A stretch of 39,667 nucleotides of DNA from Deltaproteobacteria bacterium (lineage in GTDB: Bacteria > Myxococcota_A > Polyangia > Haliangiales > SHYZ01): assembly GCA_016210055.1 (NCBI GenBank), contig JACQUZ010000038.1, forward strand, positions 1 to 39,667, given 5' to 3'. How positions within the stretch are numbered: the first letter of the stretch is position 1; every line of letters starts with the position of its first letter. Below the pieces are notes generated by a model. It had not been told where the DNA came from and did not search any database. It was given only the letters and a program-made list of their open reading frames with translations. The translations under genes and the position numbers were made by a program. This document shows, piece by piece, positions 1-9,159 of the stretch.

Positions 1-479
1 ATGACGAGGTTGCGGAGCGCGTCGTCGAAGTCTCGGACACTTGCGCGCATGAGGTTAGGCGGCGCCGACAAGGTCAGAATGCATGCCAGGCCGCCTTCGG
101 TGAGATAAGCCTGCTTCAAAGCCGTCCGACGGTGAGGCGTCGTAGACTCAAAGACAAGGGCACCCGAAGGATGCTGCTCAAGTCGCCCAGGCCGAAAGCC
201 AACCTCGGCGAGCTTGCGGCGGTTCTCGTCGGCATAGCTCCTTGCCGACGTGCCGTCGGGGACGCGCTCAATTGCCAACGTCATCTTTGCCTTGCCGCTT
301 ACATGAACCGCGTGGGCTCGGAGCCCTGGGTATGACGCGTGCTGAGAGATGGACCAGTCGCGGGGTAGCGTGATTTCCACCGGGTAGGCGTCGTCGTGGA
401 AGTAGTTGTTGTCTACCTCGGCGGCGGCCGGGGTCGTGGCAAGCGCGAACACGAACGGCAATCCTCGAGAGAACCTCAT
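1..479 (-). CDS. secreted protein of unknown function (3' end cut by window edge)
   Basis: Read on the minus strand from ATG at 479, the frame stays open to the left edge (about 159 codons) and the C-terminus lies outside the window. Residues 1-20 look like a signal peptide: Arg near the start, a hydrophobic stretch, then Ala-rich TPAAA before EVDNNYF. The mature part has YPVEITLPRDWSIS, a later VFEST strand and a predicted helix VRDFDDALRNLV. This alternating strand/helix layout recalls small secreted PsbP/DUF1795-like proteins, but that is only an impression. There is no clear Shine-Dalgarno sequence. An extended -10-like TGCTACACT lies 9 nt before the ATG. The gene is divergent from the MerR-like regulator. 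No function is assigned. Confidence 0.6.
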   Translation of the reverse strand, partial: MRFSRGLPFVFALATTPAAAEVDNNYFHDDAYPVEITLPRDWSISQHASYPGLRAHAVHVSGKAKMTLAIERVPDGTSARSYADENRRKLAEVGFRPGRLEQHPSGALVFESTTPHRRTALKQAYLTEGGLACILTLSAPPNLMRASVRDFDDALRNLV

Positions 480-488
480 CGCCCGACG

Positions 489-494
489 AGTGTA
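489..494 (-). promoter_or_regulatory. extended -10-like element for the left-edge secreted gene
   Basis: On the minus strand the hexamer TACACT is preceded by TG-N, forming an extended -10. It lies 9 nt upstream of the ATG at 479, so the transcript would have almost no 5' leader. No good -35 is visible. Confidence 0.3.
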
Positions 495-570
495 GCAGGA
501 CCGTGAAGGGATGCCCTGCCCACGGGCAAGAGGTTGGTAGAGAAAAGCTCGTCGAGCATGCTCTTTCGTG

Positions 571-599
571 TTGACGCGATCTACTGAATAGAATACATT
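571..599 (+). promoter_or_regulatory. sigma-70-type promoter for the MerR-like / sigma-like pair
   Basis: TTGACG (571-576), a 17-nt spacer, then TACATT (594-599). This is one of the best housekeeping promoter matches in the window. Transcription would start near 606, leaving about 100 nt of leader before ATG 709. A short inverted repeat TGAAT-N7-ATTCA (585-601) spans the -10 and could be an operator, perhaps for autoregulation. Confidence 0.55.
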
Positions 600-708
600 C
601 ACTTCATCGCCAAAACGGGAATCAACCAAGGGCTTGGCCGCGGTGCTCAGATTAAGGGCGAATACGATCGGTGATTTGGGGATAGAGCGGCGGCTTGGGC
701 TTGCAGAC

Positions 709-1338
709 ATGAAAATGCCGCTTGTGGAGATGCGAGCATCCGGCGGGGGTGCTGGGTCGTTGGGTGCCTCGGGAGGAAGCTCGGGCGGTGAGGACGGGGG
801 CAGCCTTTCGGATCGCGACCTCAAGTCCATCGAGCGCGAGTACCCAGGTGGCTTGACCAGCGTTCAGATCGTCCATATTTTCGCCGAGCGCGGTATTCGC
901 TTCTCGGAAGCGACGTTCCGCAAGTACGTTCAGCTCGGACTGCTCCCTCGAAGTCGCAGGGTTGGGCGAAAGGGGAAGCATCAGGGGTCGCTTGGGCTGT
1001 ACCCAGCGACGACGGTCCGTCGGATCGATGCCGTCAAGCGATTGATGGCCAGGAACTACACGATCGAGGACATCCAAAGGCAGTTTCTTCGCTTTCGGGA
1101 CGATTTCGAAGCCCTGGAACGCGGCGTGGGGGCGCTCTTCTCTGGCTTCGAGGAAGCCATCCGCGCTCCGCACTTCGATGCTCGTGGGCGTCGTGATCTG
1201 AAACGTGAGCTGGCAGAGGCAAGAAAGGTCGCCGACGAGCTTCTTCGGCGAATTGGACAAATCGAACGCCGGGTTAGTGAGCCGCACGAGCGGTCGCCCG
1301 GCGCAGGCACCCCGGGTGGTGCAGAAGACCTTCTTTAG
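709..1338 (+). CDS. MerR-family-like helix-turn-helix regulator
   Basis: This is a predicted cytoplasmic DNA-binding regulator of 209 residues from ATG 709. TTG 634 is a longer in-frame alternative, but it would add a composition unlike the rest. Residues 10-33 are a Gly/Ser-rich linker. Residues 49-127 form a MerR-type winged helix: LTSVQIVHIFAERG helix, SEATFRKYVQLGLLP recognition segment, GLYPATTVRRIDAVKRLM wing/helix, then NYTIEDIQRQF. Residues 160-195 are a charged helix that probably dimerises. No metal-binding Cys cluster is present, so a metal-sensing MerR is unlikely; CarA-like or general MerR-fold regulators are closer. It is followed 15 nt later by a Cys-rich sigma-region-4-like gene with a strong SD, so the two are almost certainly co-transcribed. 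Its target is unknown. Confidence 0.8.
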   Translation: MKMPLVEMRASGGGAGSLGASGGSSGGEDGGSLSDRDLKSIEREYPGGLTSVQIVHIFAERGIRFSEATFRKYVQLGLLPRSRRVGRKGKHQGSLGLYPATTVRRIDAVKRLMARNYTIEDIQRQFLRFRDDFEALERGVGALFSGFEEAIRAPHFDARGRRDLKRELAEARKVADELLRRIGQIERRVSEPHERSPGAGTPGGAEDLL

Positions 1339-1353
1339 CGAAGGAGGGAGCGA

Positions 1354-1926
1354 ATGGCGCGCGACGATCTCTTCGAGGTGGAATCAGGGTTCGAGGAGGA
1401 ATGCACTTGTGGGGAGGATGCGCCGGGCTCGCTCGAATGCCTTGGCGCGAGCGGCGCGGTCGCGGCGATCCAGGTCGGCGACGAGGTCCCCCCCCCCACG
1501 AGCCGCAAGGTGCGCAGGCGTGGACGTCGAACGCGCATGCGGTCCAAGACCATCGCCATGAAGCGCCTGAGCAAGGAGGAGCTTCATGATGTGACGGTTC
1601 TTTGTTCGGTCCCCGACGAGCCGCGACCGTTGTTCCGAGTGGAGTGCAAGAACGGGCCTCGTCCGTGCCCCTGGGTGAGCTGCAAGTATCATCTCTACCT
1701 CGACGTGAACCCTGACACGGGTTCGATCAAGGTCAATTTCCCGGATCTCGAGGTCTGGGACATGAAAGACACGTGCGCTCTCGACGTAGCCGACCGAAGT
1801 GGAATTACTCTCGAGGAGGTCGGCGAAATCATGAACCTAACTCGCGAGCGTGTGCGCCAGGTGGAAGTGCGGGGGCTTCTCAAGCTCAAAATGGCCACTC
1901 CCGGCGGGGAGGACATGAACGCATAG
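1354..1926 (+). CDS. Cys-rich sigma-70 region-4-like DNA-binding protein
   Basis: This 190-residue protein starts at ATG 1354, behind a strong SD (AAGGAGGG at 1341-1348). The C-terminus (about 149-178) is a sigma region 4.2-like helix-turn-helix: [22 protein letters not shown]. There is no region 2, so it cannot be a complete sigma factor. The central part has a Cys pattern, C98, C105, C110 (VEC...[15 protein letters not shown]) and C141 (TCALDVAD), which could bind a metal or Fe-S cluster. Further Cys lie at 17, 19, 29 and 84. The N-terminal 65 residues are probably flexible, ending in a basic stretch, and contain a C10 tract at 1488-1497 (three Pro codons). From memory, similar short proteins recur in myxobacteria as sigma-factor-like HTH proteins. 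A plausible role is an RNA-polymerase-associated or redox-responsive regulator acting with the MerR-like partner; this is inference. Confidence 0.75.
   Translation: MARDDLFEVESGFEEECTCGEDAPGSLECLGASGAVAAIQVGDEVPPPTSRKVRRRGRRTRMRSKTIAMKRLSKEELHDVTVLCSVPDEPRPLFRVECKNGPRPCPWVSCKYHLYLDVNPDTGSIKVNFPDLEVWDMKDTCALDVADRSGITLEEVGEIMNLTRERVRQVEVRGLLKLKMATPGGEDMNA
1488..1497 (+). repeat. C10 homopolymer tract inside the sigma-like gene
   Basis: There are ten consecutive C bases within the coding frame (GTC CCC CCC CCC ACG). Tracts of this length are prone to slippage. A change of one base would frameshift the protein before its Cys and HTH domains. It may also be a site of sequencing error. Confidence 0.9.
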
Positions 1927-1965
1927 GTCGATCATCTCCTATTTCGAGCTTTCTCGTTGTTCGCC

Positions 1966-1995
1966 TTGACCATCCCGCAAGCATGTTGTTAAAGA
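1966..1995 (+). promoter_or_regulatory. possible purH promoter
   Basis: TTGACC (1966-1971), an 18-nt spacer, then TAAAGA (1990-1995). The -35 is good and the -10 weak. The predicted start near 2000 would make the leader almost exactly the SD-masking hairpin at 1998-2014. Confidence 0.35.
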
Positions 1996-1997
1996 AT

Positions 1998-2014
1998 GGC
2001 CTCTTCCGGAGGCC
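1998..2014 (+). promoter_or_regulatory. hairpin that sequesters the purH Shine-Dalgarno
   Basis: GGCCTC (1998-2003), loop TTCCG, GAGGCC (2009-2014): a perfect 6-bp stem. The SD GGAGG (2008-2012) sits in the loop edge and 3' arm, 5 nt before ATG 2018. Folding would block ribosome entry to purH and, by coupling, the downstream genes. Confidence 0.55.
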
Positions 2015-2017
2015 CCA

Positions 2018-3592
2018 ATGCCAAAGATCCGGCGCGCGATAGTTTCTGTTTCTGACAAGCGAGGTCTCGTCCCTCTTGTCCAGGCGCTCGTGAAGCTGGG
2101 AGTCGAGATCCTGTCCACTGGCGGTACGGCGTGGACCCTCTCCGAGGCGGGATTTGCTACAACATCGATCGCCACGTACACCGGTGCCCCAGAGATCTTG
2201 GATGGCCGCGTCAAGACTCTCCACCCAAGGATCCACGGCGGGCTGCTGGGTCGGCCAATTCCAACCCACGAAGCAGAAATGGCCCAGCACGGGATTCAGC
2301 CCATCGATCTCGTCGTCGTCAACCTGTATCCATTTCGCGAGACGATCGCGCGGCCGGGGACGACACTCGAGGAGGCGATCGAGAACATTGATATCGGGGG
2401 GCCGTCGATGTTGCGGTCCGCTGCGAAGAACTACGAGAGAGTGGCCGTGGTCGTCGATCCGGACGACTATACCTCGTTCGTCGCCGAGCTCGAAGCAAGG
2501 GGCGGTGAGGTATCCAAGGAGACCAGGTTCGCGCTTGCGTGCAAGGCGTTCACCCACACCGCGTCCTACGACAAGGCTATAGCCGATTATCTTTCTTCTA
2601 CACAAGACGTGTCGAGTGAACCCTTCCCCGAGGTTCTTTCACCCACCTGGCGAAGGGAACGGCTACTTCGTTACGGAGAGAACCCGCATCAAAAGGCAGC
2701 GTTCTACGTGGACGATGCTTCCCGGGGAGGTGGTCGGCCAAGTCTTGGTCGAGCGAACGTCCTTCAGGGCAAAGAGCTCTCATACAACAACTTGCTGGAC
2801 CTCGATGCGGCCCTCGAGTGCGTGCTCGAATTCGAGCGACCGGCCGCCGTGATCGTGAAGCACACGAATCCGTGTGGGGTCGCTGAAGATGCGGGGAGTA
2901 TCTCGACGGCGTACCGAAGGGCCCGCGACGCGGATCCCGTGTCGGCATTCGGAGGAATTGTCGCTGTAAACCGTCCGGTGGACGCCGAGCTGGCCCGGGA
3001 CTTGTCAGAAACTTTTCTTGAGTGCGTTGTCGCCCCGTCGTTTGAACAGGAGGCGGTCGAGGTACTGTCGAAGAAGAAGAACCTCCGCCTTGTTTCCGTG
3101 GGGAGCATGTCAGATCGCTCAATACCCAAGAAAGCATCCATTGCGCTGCGTACCGTCTCTGGCGGCGTGCTGGTGCAGGAGCGCGATCTGGAACTCGTCG
3201 CGGCCGCAAAGGCAAGGGTTGTCACAAGGCGAGCACCGTCGGCAGATGAGCTCGCGGGGTTGGATTTCGCGTGGCGTGTGGCCAAGCATGTCAAGTCGAA
3301 CGCCATTGTCTTTGCGCGCCCGGGGCAGGTAGTGGCAGTAGGGGCCGGGCAGATGTCTCGTGTCGATAGCGTGAAAATAGCAACGCAGAAGGCCCAAGTC
3401 CCTACGGCTGGGAGCGTCGTGGCGTCGGATGCATTCTTCCCATTTCGCGATGGGGTCGAGGTGCTCGCCCAAGCGGGAGCCACGGCCATTATCCAGCCTG
3501 GAGGTTCCGTGCGCGACGATGAGGTCATCGCCGCTGCCGATGAGTTCGGCCTAGCCATGCTTTTCACCGGAATGCGCCACTTCCGCCACTAG
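2018..3592 (+). CDS. purH: bifunctional AICAR formyltransferase / IMP cyclohydrolase
   Basis: PurH catalyses the last two steps of de novo purine synthesis in the cytoplasm. It formylates AICAR with 10-formyl-THF and then closes the ring to IMP. The 524 residues match the usual length. The N-terminal IMP cyclohydrolase domain (about 1-190) has [20 protein letters not shown] and [14 protein letters not shown]. The C-terminal transformylase domain carries [21 protein letters not shown], the catalytic [10 protein letters not shown] with its Lys-His pair, [10 protein letters not shown], and ends in [12 protein letters not shown]...TGMRHFRH. The start is ATG with GGAGG 5 nt upstream, inside a hairpin. 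purD follows after 10 nt and purE after that, a purine operon. No purK is present in this window. Confidence 0.97.
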   Translation: MPKIRRAIVSVSDKRGLVPLVQALVKLGVEILSTGGTAWTLSEAGFATTSIATYTGAPEILDGRVKTLHPRIHGGLLGRPIPTHEAEMAQHGIQPIDLVVVNLYPFRETIARPGTTLEEAIENIDIGGPSMLRSAAKNYERVAVVVDPDDYTSFVAELEARGGEVSKETRFALACKAFTHTASYDKAIADYLSSTQDVSSEPFPEVLSPTWRRERLLRYGENPHQKAAFYVDDASRGGGRPSLGRANVLQGKELSYNNLLDLDAALECVLEFERPAAVIVKHTNPCGVAEDAGSISTAYRRARDADPVSAFGGIVAVNRPVDAELARDLSETFLECVVAPSFEQEAVEVLSKKKNLRLVSVGSMSDRSIPKKASIALRTVSGGVLVQERDLELVAAAKARVVTRRAPSADELAGLDFAWRVAKHVKSNAIVFARPGQVVAVGAGQMSRVDSVKIATQKAQVPTAGSVVASDAFFPFRDGVEVLAQAGATAIIQPGGSVRDDEVIAAADEFGLAMLFTGMRHFRH

Positions 3593-3602
3593 TGCGTGAA
3601 GC

Positions 3603-4868
3603 ATGAAGATACTCGTGGTAGGAGGCGGTGGCAGGGAGCACGCCGTGGCGTGGGCGCTTCGGCGTCACGGTCACGCCGTGCTTTGTGCGCCTGGCAACCC
3701 TGGAATTGGGCGGGTTGCAGAAAGGCTCCCGGTTGCGGCGGAGGACATCGACGGGCAGGTTCAACTCGCTGTGGAGAAAAAGGTCGACCTAGTCGTGGTC
3801 GGGCCTGAGGCACCCCTGGTGCTGGGGCTTGCGGATGCACTGGCGGATCGGGGAGTCCCGTGCTTTGGGCCCACGAGAAAAGGTGCCCAGCTCGAGGGTT
3901 CCAAGTCCTTTTCAAAGGAGTTCTTTGCCCGGCATGGAATTCCCTCCGCGGAGTTCTTCTCGTGTCGCTCGATGGACGAAGTCGAGCGGGCTCTTGCACA
4001 CTTGGGTGACTCGGTGGTGGTGAAGGCTGACGGGCTTGCTGCAGGAAAGGGCGTCGTTGTCTGTTCATCGGCCCGAGAAGCTCGTGCCGCGGCCCGTCGC
4101 ATGCTGGTCGAGAGGGAGCTTGGCGCCGCCGGTGAACGCGTGGTTGTAGAGCAGCGGCTCATGGGGCGCGAAGCTTCCATCCTGGCGCTCACAGATGGGG
4201 AGCGCATTGCCGTCCTCCCACCAGCCGAGGACCACAAGGCGGTGTTCGATGGTGATCTGGGCCCAAATACCGGTGGCATGGGAGTGGTGTCACCGACCAA
4301 TGCCGTATCTGCGGCCATCCTCGACCGAGTGCGAGCCGAGGTGCTGCTTCCGACAGTGCGCGGTCTCGCGTCCGAGGGAATTGTTTACCGGGGCGTGCTG
4401 TACGCGGGGCTCATGATTACCTCCGATGGGACGCCGCTCGTCCTCGAGTACAACTGCCGTCTGGGTGATCCAGAGGCCGAGCCGCTCTTCATGCGATGGG
4501 AAGACGATCCGGCCCCCTGGCTACTCGGCGCAGCGACGGGGAACCTCCCGGGTGGAGAGCCTTGTTTCTCACCACGCACGGCCGCATGCGTGATCATGGC
4601 TGCCGAGGGATATCCTGCTTCGCCCCGTTCCGGGGACGAGATCGAGGGAATTCGGGAGGCGGAATCGCTGTCCGACGTGGTGGTGTTCCATTCAGGAACC
4701 CGGCAAATGGGAGACCGCCTGGTGACTGCTGGAGGGCGCGTGCTCGCTGTCACGGCCCTCGGCGATGATGTTGACGCCGCGCGCGCGCGTGCCTACGAGG
4801 CGGCGGCGATGATTCGCTGGAGAGGAGTCCATTACCGCAGGGACATCGGGCTGCGTGATAGGAGGTGA
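3603..4868 (+). CDS. purD: phosphoribosylamine-glycine ligase (GAR synthetase)
   Basis: PurD joins 5-phosphoribosylamine and glycine using ATP, the second step of purine synthesis. The 421 residues are typical. The order of domains is visible: N-domain [19 protein letters not shown] and [20 protein letters not shown]-grasp part with [53 protein letters not shown] and [15 protein letters not shown] (metal and ATP ligands); C-domain with [14 protein letters not shown] and VFHSGT. It begins 10 nt after purH, with only a weak SD, so coupling to purH translation is likely. Its stop overlaps the SD region of purE. The overhang after RDIGLRD is short, as usual. Confidence 0.97.
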   Translation: MKILVVGGGGREHAVAWALRRHGHAVLCAPGNPGIGRVAERLPVAAEDIDGQVQLAVEKKVDLVVVGPEAPLVLGLADALADRGVPCFGPTRKGAQLEGSKSFSKEFFARHGIPSAEFFSCRSMDEVERALAHLGDSVVVKADGLAAGKGVVVCSSAREARAAARRMLVERELGAAGERVVVEQRLMGREASILALTDGERIAVLPPAEDHKAVFDGDLGPNTGGMGVVSPTNAVSAAILDRVRAEVLLPTVRGLASEGIVYRGVLYAGLMITSDGTPLVLEYNCRLGDPEAEPLFMRWEDDPAPWLLGAATGNLPGGEPCFSPRTAACVIMAAEGYPASPRSGDEIEGIREAESLSDVVVFHSGTRQMGDRLVTAGGRVLAVTALGDDVDAARARAYEAAAMIRWRGVHYRRDIGLRDRR

Positions 4869-4870
4869 GA

Positions 4871-5377
4871 ATGCCTAGCCCACTCGTCGCAGTTCTCATG
4901 GGATCGTCGTCGGACCTGGCTGCCATGCAGCCCGCAGCCGATGTGCTGGCGGAGCTTGGAGTTCCGGTTGAGGTCCGTGCGCTATCGGCGCACCGCAGTC
5001 CGGAGCAGGCCATCGAATTCGCCCGGAGTGCCGCCAAGAACGGGTTCAAGGTGCTCATTTGCGGCGCTGGGGGAGCGGCCCACCTGGCGGGGGTCGTGGC
5101 CGCGCACGCCTTGTTGCCGGTCATCGGGGTTCCACTCGCTCGTTCGCTCGGTGGACTCGATGCCCTGTACTCGACGGTACAGATGCCGCCCGGGATCCCG
5201 GTTGCCACCGTGGCCATCGATGGGGCACTGAATGCAGGATTGCTCGCCGCGACGATCCTCGCACTTGGGGACCCTCTGCTAGCGACCAGGCTTCGGGCGC
5301 GCCGTGAGGAAACGACAGGCAAGGTGCTCGCATCTGATGATGAGGTGCGCGAGAAGGGCTCTCGCCTCCTGGATTAG
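4871..5377 (+). CDS. purE: N5-carboxyaminoimidazole ribonucleotide mutase (PurE)
   Basis: PurE interconverts N5-CAIR and CAIR in purine synthesis. The 168-residue protein has the family motifs MGSSSDLAAM at the N-terminus, LSAHRSPEQA, ICGAGGAAHLAGVVAA, and LYSTVQMPPGIPVATVAI. These resemble class I (bacterial) enzymes, which need N5-CAIR from PurK, but no purK gene lies here. The start is ATG 4871 rather than GTG 4865, because AGGAGG at 4860-4865 lies 5 nt upstream of it and overlaps the end of purD. The gene is 2 nt from tsaC, so the operon continues. Class II (direct AIR carboxylase) cannot be fully excluded by eye. Confidence 0.95.
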   Translation: MPSPLVAVLMGSSSDLAAMQPAADVLAELGVPVEVRALSAHRSPEQAIEFARSAAKNGFKVLICGAGGAAHLAGVVAAHALLPVIGVPLARSLGGLDALYSTVQMPPGIPVATVAIDGALNAGLLAATILALGDPLLATRLRARREETTGKVLASDDEVREKGSRLLD

Positions 5378-5379
5378 AC

Positions 5380-5997
5380 ATGTTTCCTCCCCCTGATCGT
5401 GCCCTCATTGAGCACGCTGCCACGATCCTCACGAGAGGCGGTCTAGTCTGCTTTCCTACCGAGACATACTACGGGCTGGCAGTGGATGCGCTGAATTCAG
5501 AGGCGCTCGCTCGGCTCATGCAGGCCAAAGGGCGCAAGGAGGAAGCCCCAATTGCGGTTATCGTTTCCGACCTCTCGCATGCGTTGCGATTGTGGAGCGA
5601 GGTTCCGAGGCGGCTTCTCGAACTTGCGCGCCAGCACTGGCCTGGACCGCTCACGATCGTCGCACCTTCGCGCCAAGGAATCCCCCGTCCGCTCGTGGGC
5701 CGCGAAGGTGGCGTGGGAGCACGGGTCTCGAGCCATCCGTGGGCACACGCGCTCGCTCAGGCGCTTGGTGGAGCCATCACAGCAACGAGTGCCAATCGCG
5801 CAGGGGAGCCTCCGGCGATGACCGCTCAAGAGGCTCGCGCGCAGTTGGGTGACGCCGTGGACTTGTACCTTGACGCCGGCACGACGCCCGGAGGGCCTCC
5901 GTCTACGGTGGTGGTGTTTTCTGAAAGTGGTATGTTGCGCGTTGCACGCGAAGGCGCAATCCCCGTGTCGCCCGACACGCCAGGACCAAGAGGTTGA
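5380..5997 (+). CDS. tsaC: L-threonylcarbamoyladenylate synthase (YrdC/Sua5 family)
   Basis: TsaC makes threonylcarbamoyl-AMP from threonine, bicarbonate and ATP, for t6A37 modification of ANN-decoding tRNAs. The 205 residues match the short TsaC/YrdC form; there is no long Sua5 C-terminal domain. Visible motifs are GGLVCFPTETYYGLAVDAL near residue 20, KGRKEEAPIAVIV (substrate-binding Lys/Arg), WPGPLTIV, VGARVSSHPWAHAL, and ITATSANRAGEPP. A segment STVVVFSESGMLRVAREGAI closes the domain. The ATG is 2 nt after purE, so it probably depends on purine operon transcription; the link to purines is positional only. The stop TGA (5995-5997) is just before the DUF1015 gene. Confidence 0.93.
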   Translation: MFPPPDRALIEHAATILTRGGLVCFPTETYYGLAVDALNSEALARLMQAKGRKEEAPIAVIVSDLSHALRLWSEVPRRLLELARQHWPGPLTIVAPSRQGIPRPLVGREGGVGARVSSHPWAHALAQALGGAITATSANRAGEPPAMTAQEARAQLGDAVDLYLDAGTTPGGPPSTVVVFSESGMLRVAREGAIPVSPDTPGPRG

Positions 5998-6002
5998 CAA
6001 CA

Positions 6003-7334
<1,332 letters not shown>

Positions 7335-7340
7335 CTTCGC

Positions 7341-8111
7341 GTGCACGACGATCCCGGACAGCCATTCGTAGACGATGACGAGACGCTCGACGACCTGTTG
7401 CGTGGCAGGATTAGGCTTCTTCAGCCTCGGCGAGGCGCACGCGTATCATTGGATCCCTTGCTCTTGGTTGGATTCGTTCTCGCCGATTCGAACGTCCGAC
7501 TAGGGCGCGTGCTCGACCTCGGGTGCGGCGGAGGAGTGATTGCGCTGGCGCTCGCCCAGGCAGACCCTCGGGCGTTGGTGGCGGGCATTGAGATCCAACC
7601 GGTCATGGCAGATTTCGCCCGCCGGAACGCCGTCGTGAACGGCGTCGCGGGTCGATTCAATGTCATCGAAGGCGACCTGGTCCAGCCGCGGGTCCTTCCC
7701 GTGGACTCGGGCTCGATTGACCTGGTGGTGTCAAACCCGCCTTATCAACCGCAGGCCAAGGGCCGCGCGGCCCCCGAGGCCCAGCGGGCCCTTTCTCGAC
7801 ATGAAGTGGCGTGCACGCTCACCGACATCCTGGACGCAGCGAGGTATTTCCTTCGCTCCAGGGGCAGGCTCGCGTTGATTCTCCCAGCGGATCGATTGCC
7901 CGAGCTCATGGCGGCCCTCGAGACGCGACGCTTGCGGCCTCGCCGGCTTCGCGCGGTGCATAGCGTGGCCAACGAGCCTGCGCGAAGGGTTCTCGTCGAG
8001 GCCGGCAAGGATTACCGAGGCGGACTGACCCTACATCCGGCGCTCGTCGTCCACGAGGCCGACCGCCGCACGTACACCGATGAAGTGGCGGCCCTCCTCG
8101 GCGGTCCGTAG
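7341..8111 (+). CDS. TrmN6-like N6-adenine methyltransferase
   Basis: This 256-residue SAM-dependent class I methyltransferase starts at GTG 7341, 6 nt after the DUF1015 gene. It has an N-terminal lead-in (RLLQPRRGARVSLDPLLL), the SAM-binding motif I VLDLGCGGGVIALALAQ, acidic motif II GIEIQPVMADFARRNA, and motif IV SNPPYQP. The NPPY tetrad is the hallmark of amino-group methylation of adenine or glutamine. The layout, with the bait segment before motif I, is closest to the tRNA1(Val) adenine-37 N6-methyltransferase group (TrmN6/YfiC). A 16S rRNA or other RNA target is also possible. It ends 1 nt from the convergent FHA-GGDEF gene. Confidence 0.85.
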   Translation: MHDDPGQPFVDDDETLDDLLRGRIRLLQPRRGARVSLDPLLLVGFVLADSNVRLGRVLDLGCGGGVIALALAQADPRALVAGIEIQPVMADFARRNAVVNGVAGRFNVIEGDLVQPRVLPVDSGSIDLVVSNPPYQPQAKGRAAPEAQRALSRHEVACTLTDILDAARYFLRSRGRLALILPADRLPELMAALETRRLRPRRLRAVHSVANEPARRVLVEAGKDYRGGLTLHPALVVHEADRRTYTDEVAALLGGP

Positions 8112-8112
8112 C

Positions 8113-9030
8113 CTACGCTGGGACGACCTGGTTCTTACCTGCGCCCTTGGCACGGTAAAGGGCGCGGTCTGCAGCGCGGAACAGCTCGTCGGTCATCTCG
8201 CCATCCTCTGGAAGCGAGGCCACGCCGATGGAGATCGTCGGGTGCACCCGAACGCCCCCTTTCTCGAACAGGTGCTGGGCCACTCGGTCACGGATCTGCT
8301 CGGCCAACTTCAAGGCCGAACCCTTATCTTTTCCCGGAAGGAATGAGATGAACTCGTCGCCGCCAAAGCGGCACGTCTCGCCATGCCCCTCCATCACCGA
8401 GCCGATGATATGAGCCACTTCGGTAATGGCGAACCCGCCCATCTCGTGGCCGTGCGTGTCATTTATCTGCTTGAGGCCATCGATGTCCATGACGAGCACT
8501 GCGAGGGGGGCCTTGGAGTCTCGAGATCTCTGTACCTCCAACGAGAACTCCGCGTCGAACCGGCGCTTGGCAAGAAGCCCGGTGAGGGCATCGGTGGTCA
8601 CCAGCGACTCGAGTCTCGCATGGTAGTCCACGTCGAATCCGTCGGCGTAACTGAACTTGACCACGCTGGTACCCAGAAAGATCTTGTCTCCCTCAGCCAG
8701 GGGGACAGCCTCCCTGACGCGCGTCCCGTTGACCCGAGTACCGTTCGTCGAACCAAGATCCCGAAGGAGATAGCGCCCTGTTTCGTCGTCGAGCTCGACC
8801 CGGCAGTGTCGCCGTGAAATTGAGCCATCCCTCAAGGGCAACTCCACGTCCACGTCTCGACCCATGGTCACGGGGCGATCGCAAACCACGTGCGTGCCCA
8901 AGTCCACCTCGGCCCCCTGGACGACCAGGAGTGAAGCGAACCGCCGCGCGGTTCTCGCGCAATCGACCACTTCCTCGGCATTGAACCGGATGGTTTCGGT
9001 ACTTCGGCGATGGTCGACCCGCTTCGACAT
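8113..9030 (-). CDS. FHA-GGDEF diguanylate cyclase
   Basis: This 305-residue cytoplasmic protein joins a phosphothreonine-reading FHA domain (about 35-130) to a diguanylate cyclase. FHA landmarks are VTMGR at 54-58, SISRRHCRVEL at 70-80 and LGSTNGTRVNG at 92-102. The GGDEF domain (about 140-305) has the DALTGLLAKRRFD entry, the metal-binding DIDGLKQIND segment and an intact GGDEF at 223-227, so it should make c-di-GMP from GTP. The RxxD product-inhibition site expected five residues before GGDEF is absent (residues there are EGHG), so feedback inhibition by that site is unlikely. This architecture would couple a Ser/Thr kinase signal to c-di-GMP, but no kinase is adjacent. It is divergent from the M15/DUF882 gene, with its own promoter at 9050-9078. 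Confidence 0.92.
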   Translation of the reverse strand: MSKRVDHRRSTETIRFNAEEVVDCARTARRFASLLVVQGAEVDLGTHVVCDRPVTMGRDVDVELPLRDGSISRRHCRVELDDETGRYLLRDLGSTNGTRVNGTRVREAVPLAEGDKIFLGTSVVKFSYADGFDVDYHARLESLVTTDALTGLLAKRRFDAEFSLEVQRSRDSKAPLAVLVMDIDGLKQINDTHGHEMGGFAITEVAHIIGSVMEGHGETCRFGGDEFISFLPGKDKGSALKLAEQIRDRVAQHLFEKGGVRVHPTISIGVASLPEDGEMTDELFRAADRALYRAKGAGKNQVVPA

Positions 9031-9049
9031 GCCACAAAAGCTTCAAGAA

Positions 9050-9078
9050 ACCCTACCATTGGGAACTCAGTCGGTCAA
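9050..9078 (-). promoter_or_regulatory. promoter for the FHA-GGDEF gene
   Basis: On the minus strand TTGACC (9073-9078), a 17-nt spacer, then TAGGGT (9050-9055). The predicted start near 9043 leaves a leader of about 13 nt before ATG 9030. The -35 is good and the -10 moderate. Confidence 0.45.
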
Positions 9079-9117
9079 TTCGCGACACCTGTCCCAGCGC
9101 AGCTCTTTGGGGGCAGC

Positions 9118-9147
9118 TTGACTCGGCGTCCGTCCGCTGGGTACTGT
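9118..9147 (+). promoter_or_regulatory. possible promoter for the M15/DUF882 gene
   Basis: TTGACT (9118-9123), an 18-nt spacer, then TACTGT (9142-9147), giving a leader of only about 6 nt. A second -10-like TAGAAG (9147-9152) lies 7 nt before ATG 9160. Both are weak. Confidence 0.3.
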
Positions 9148-9159
9148 AGAAGAACATCC

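Noticed and set aside
132..335. A short plus-strand frame at the left edge
   Set aside because: The minus strand encodes a secreted protein with a signal peptide over the same bases, and the plus frame has no SD or motif.
2764..3567. A 267-codon antisense frame in purH
   Set aside because: purH is certain on the plus strand. Long antisense frames are expected in GC-rich codon usage, and this one is Ser/Ala/Thr-rich without any domain.
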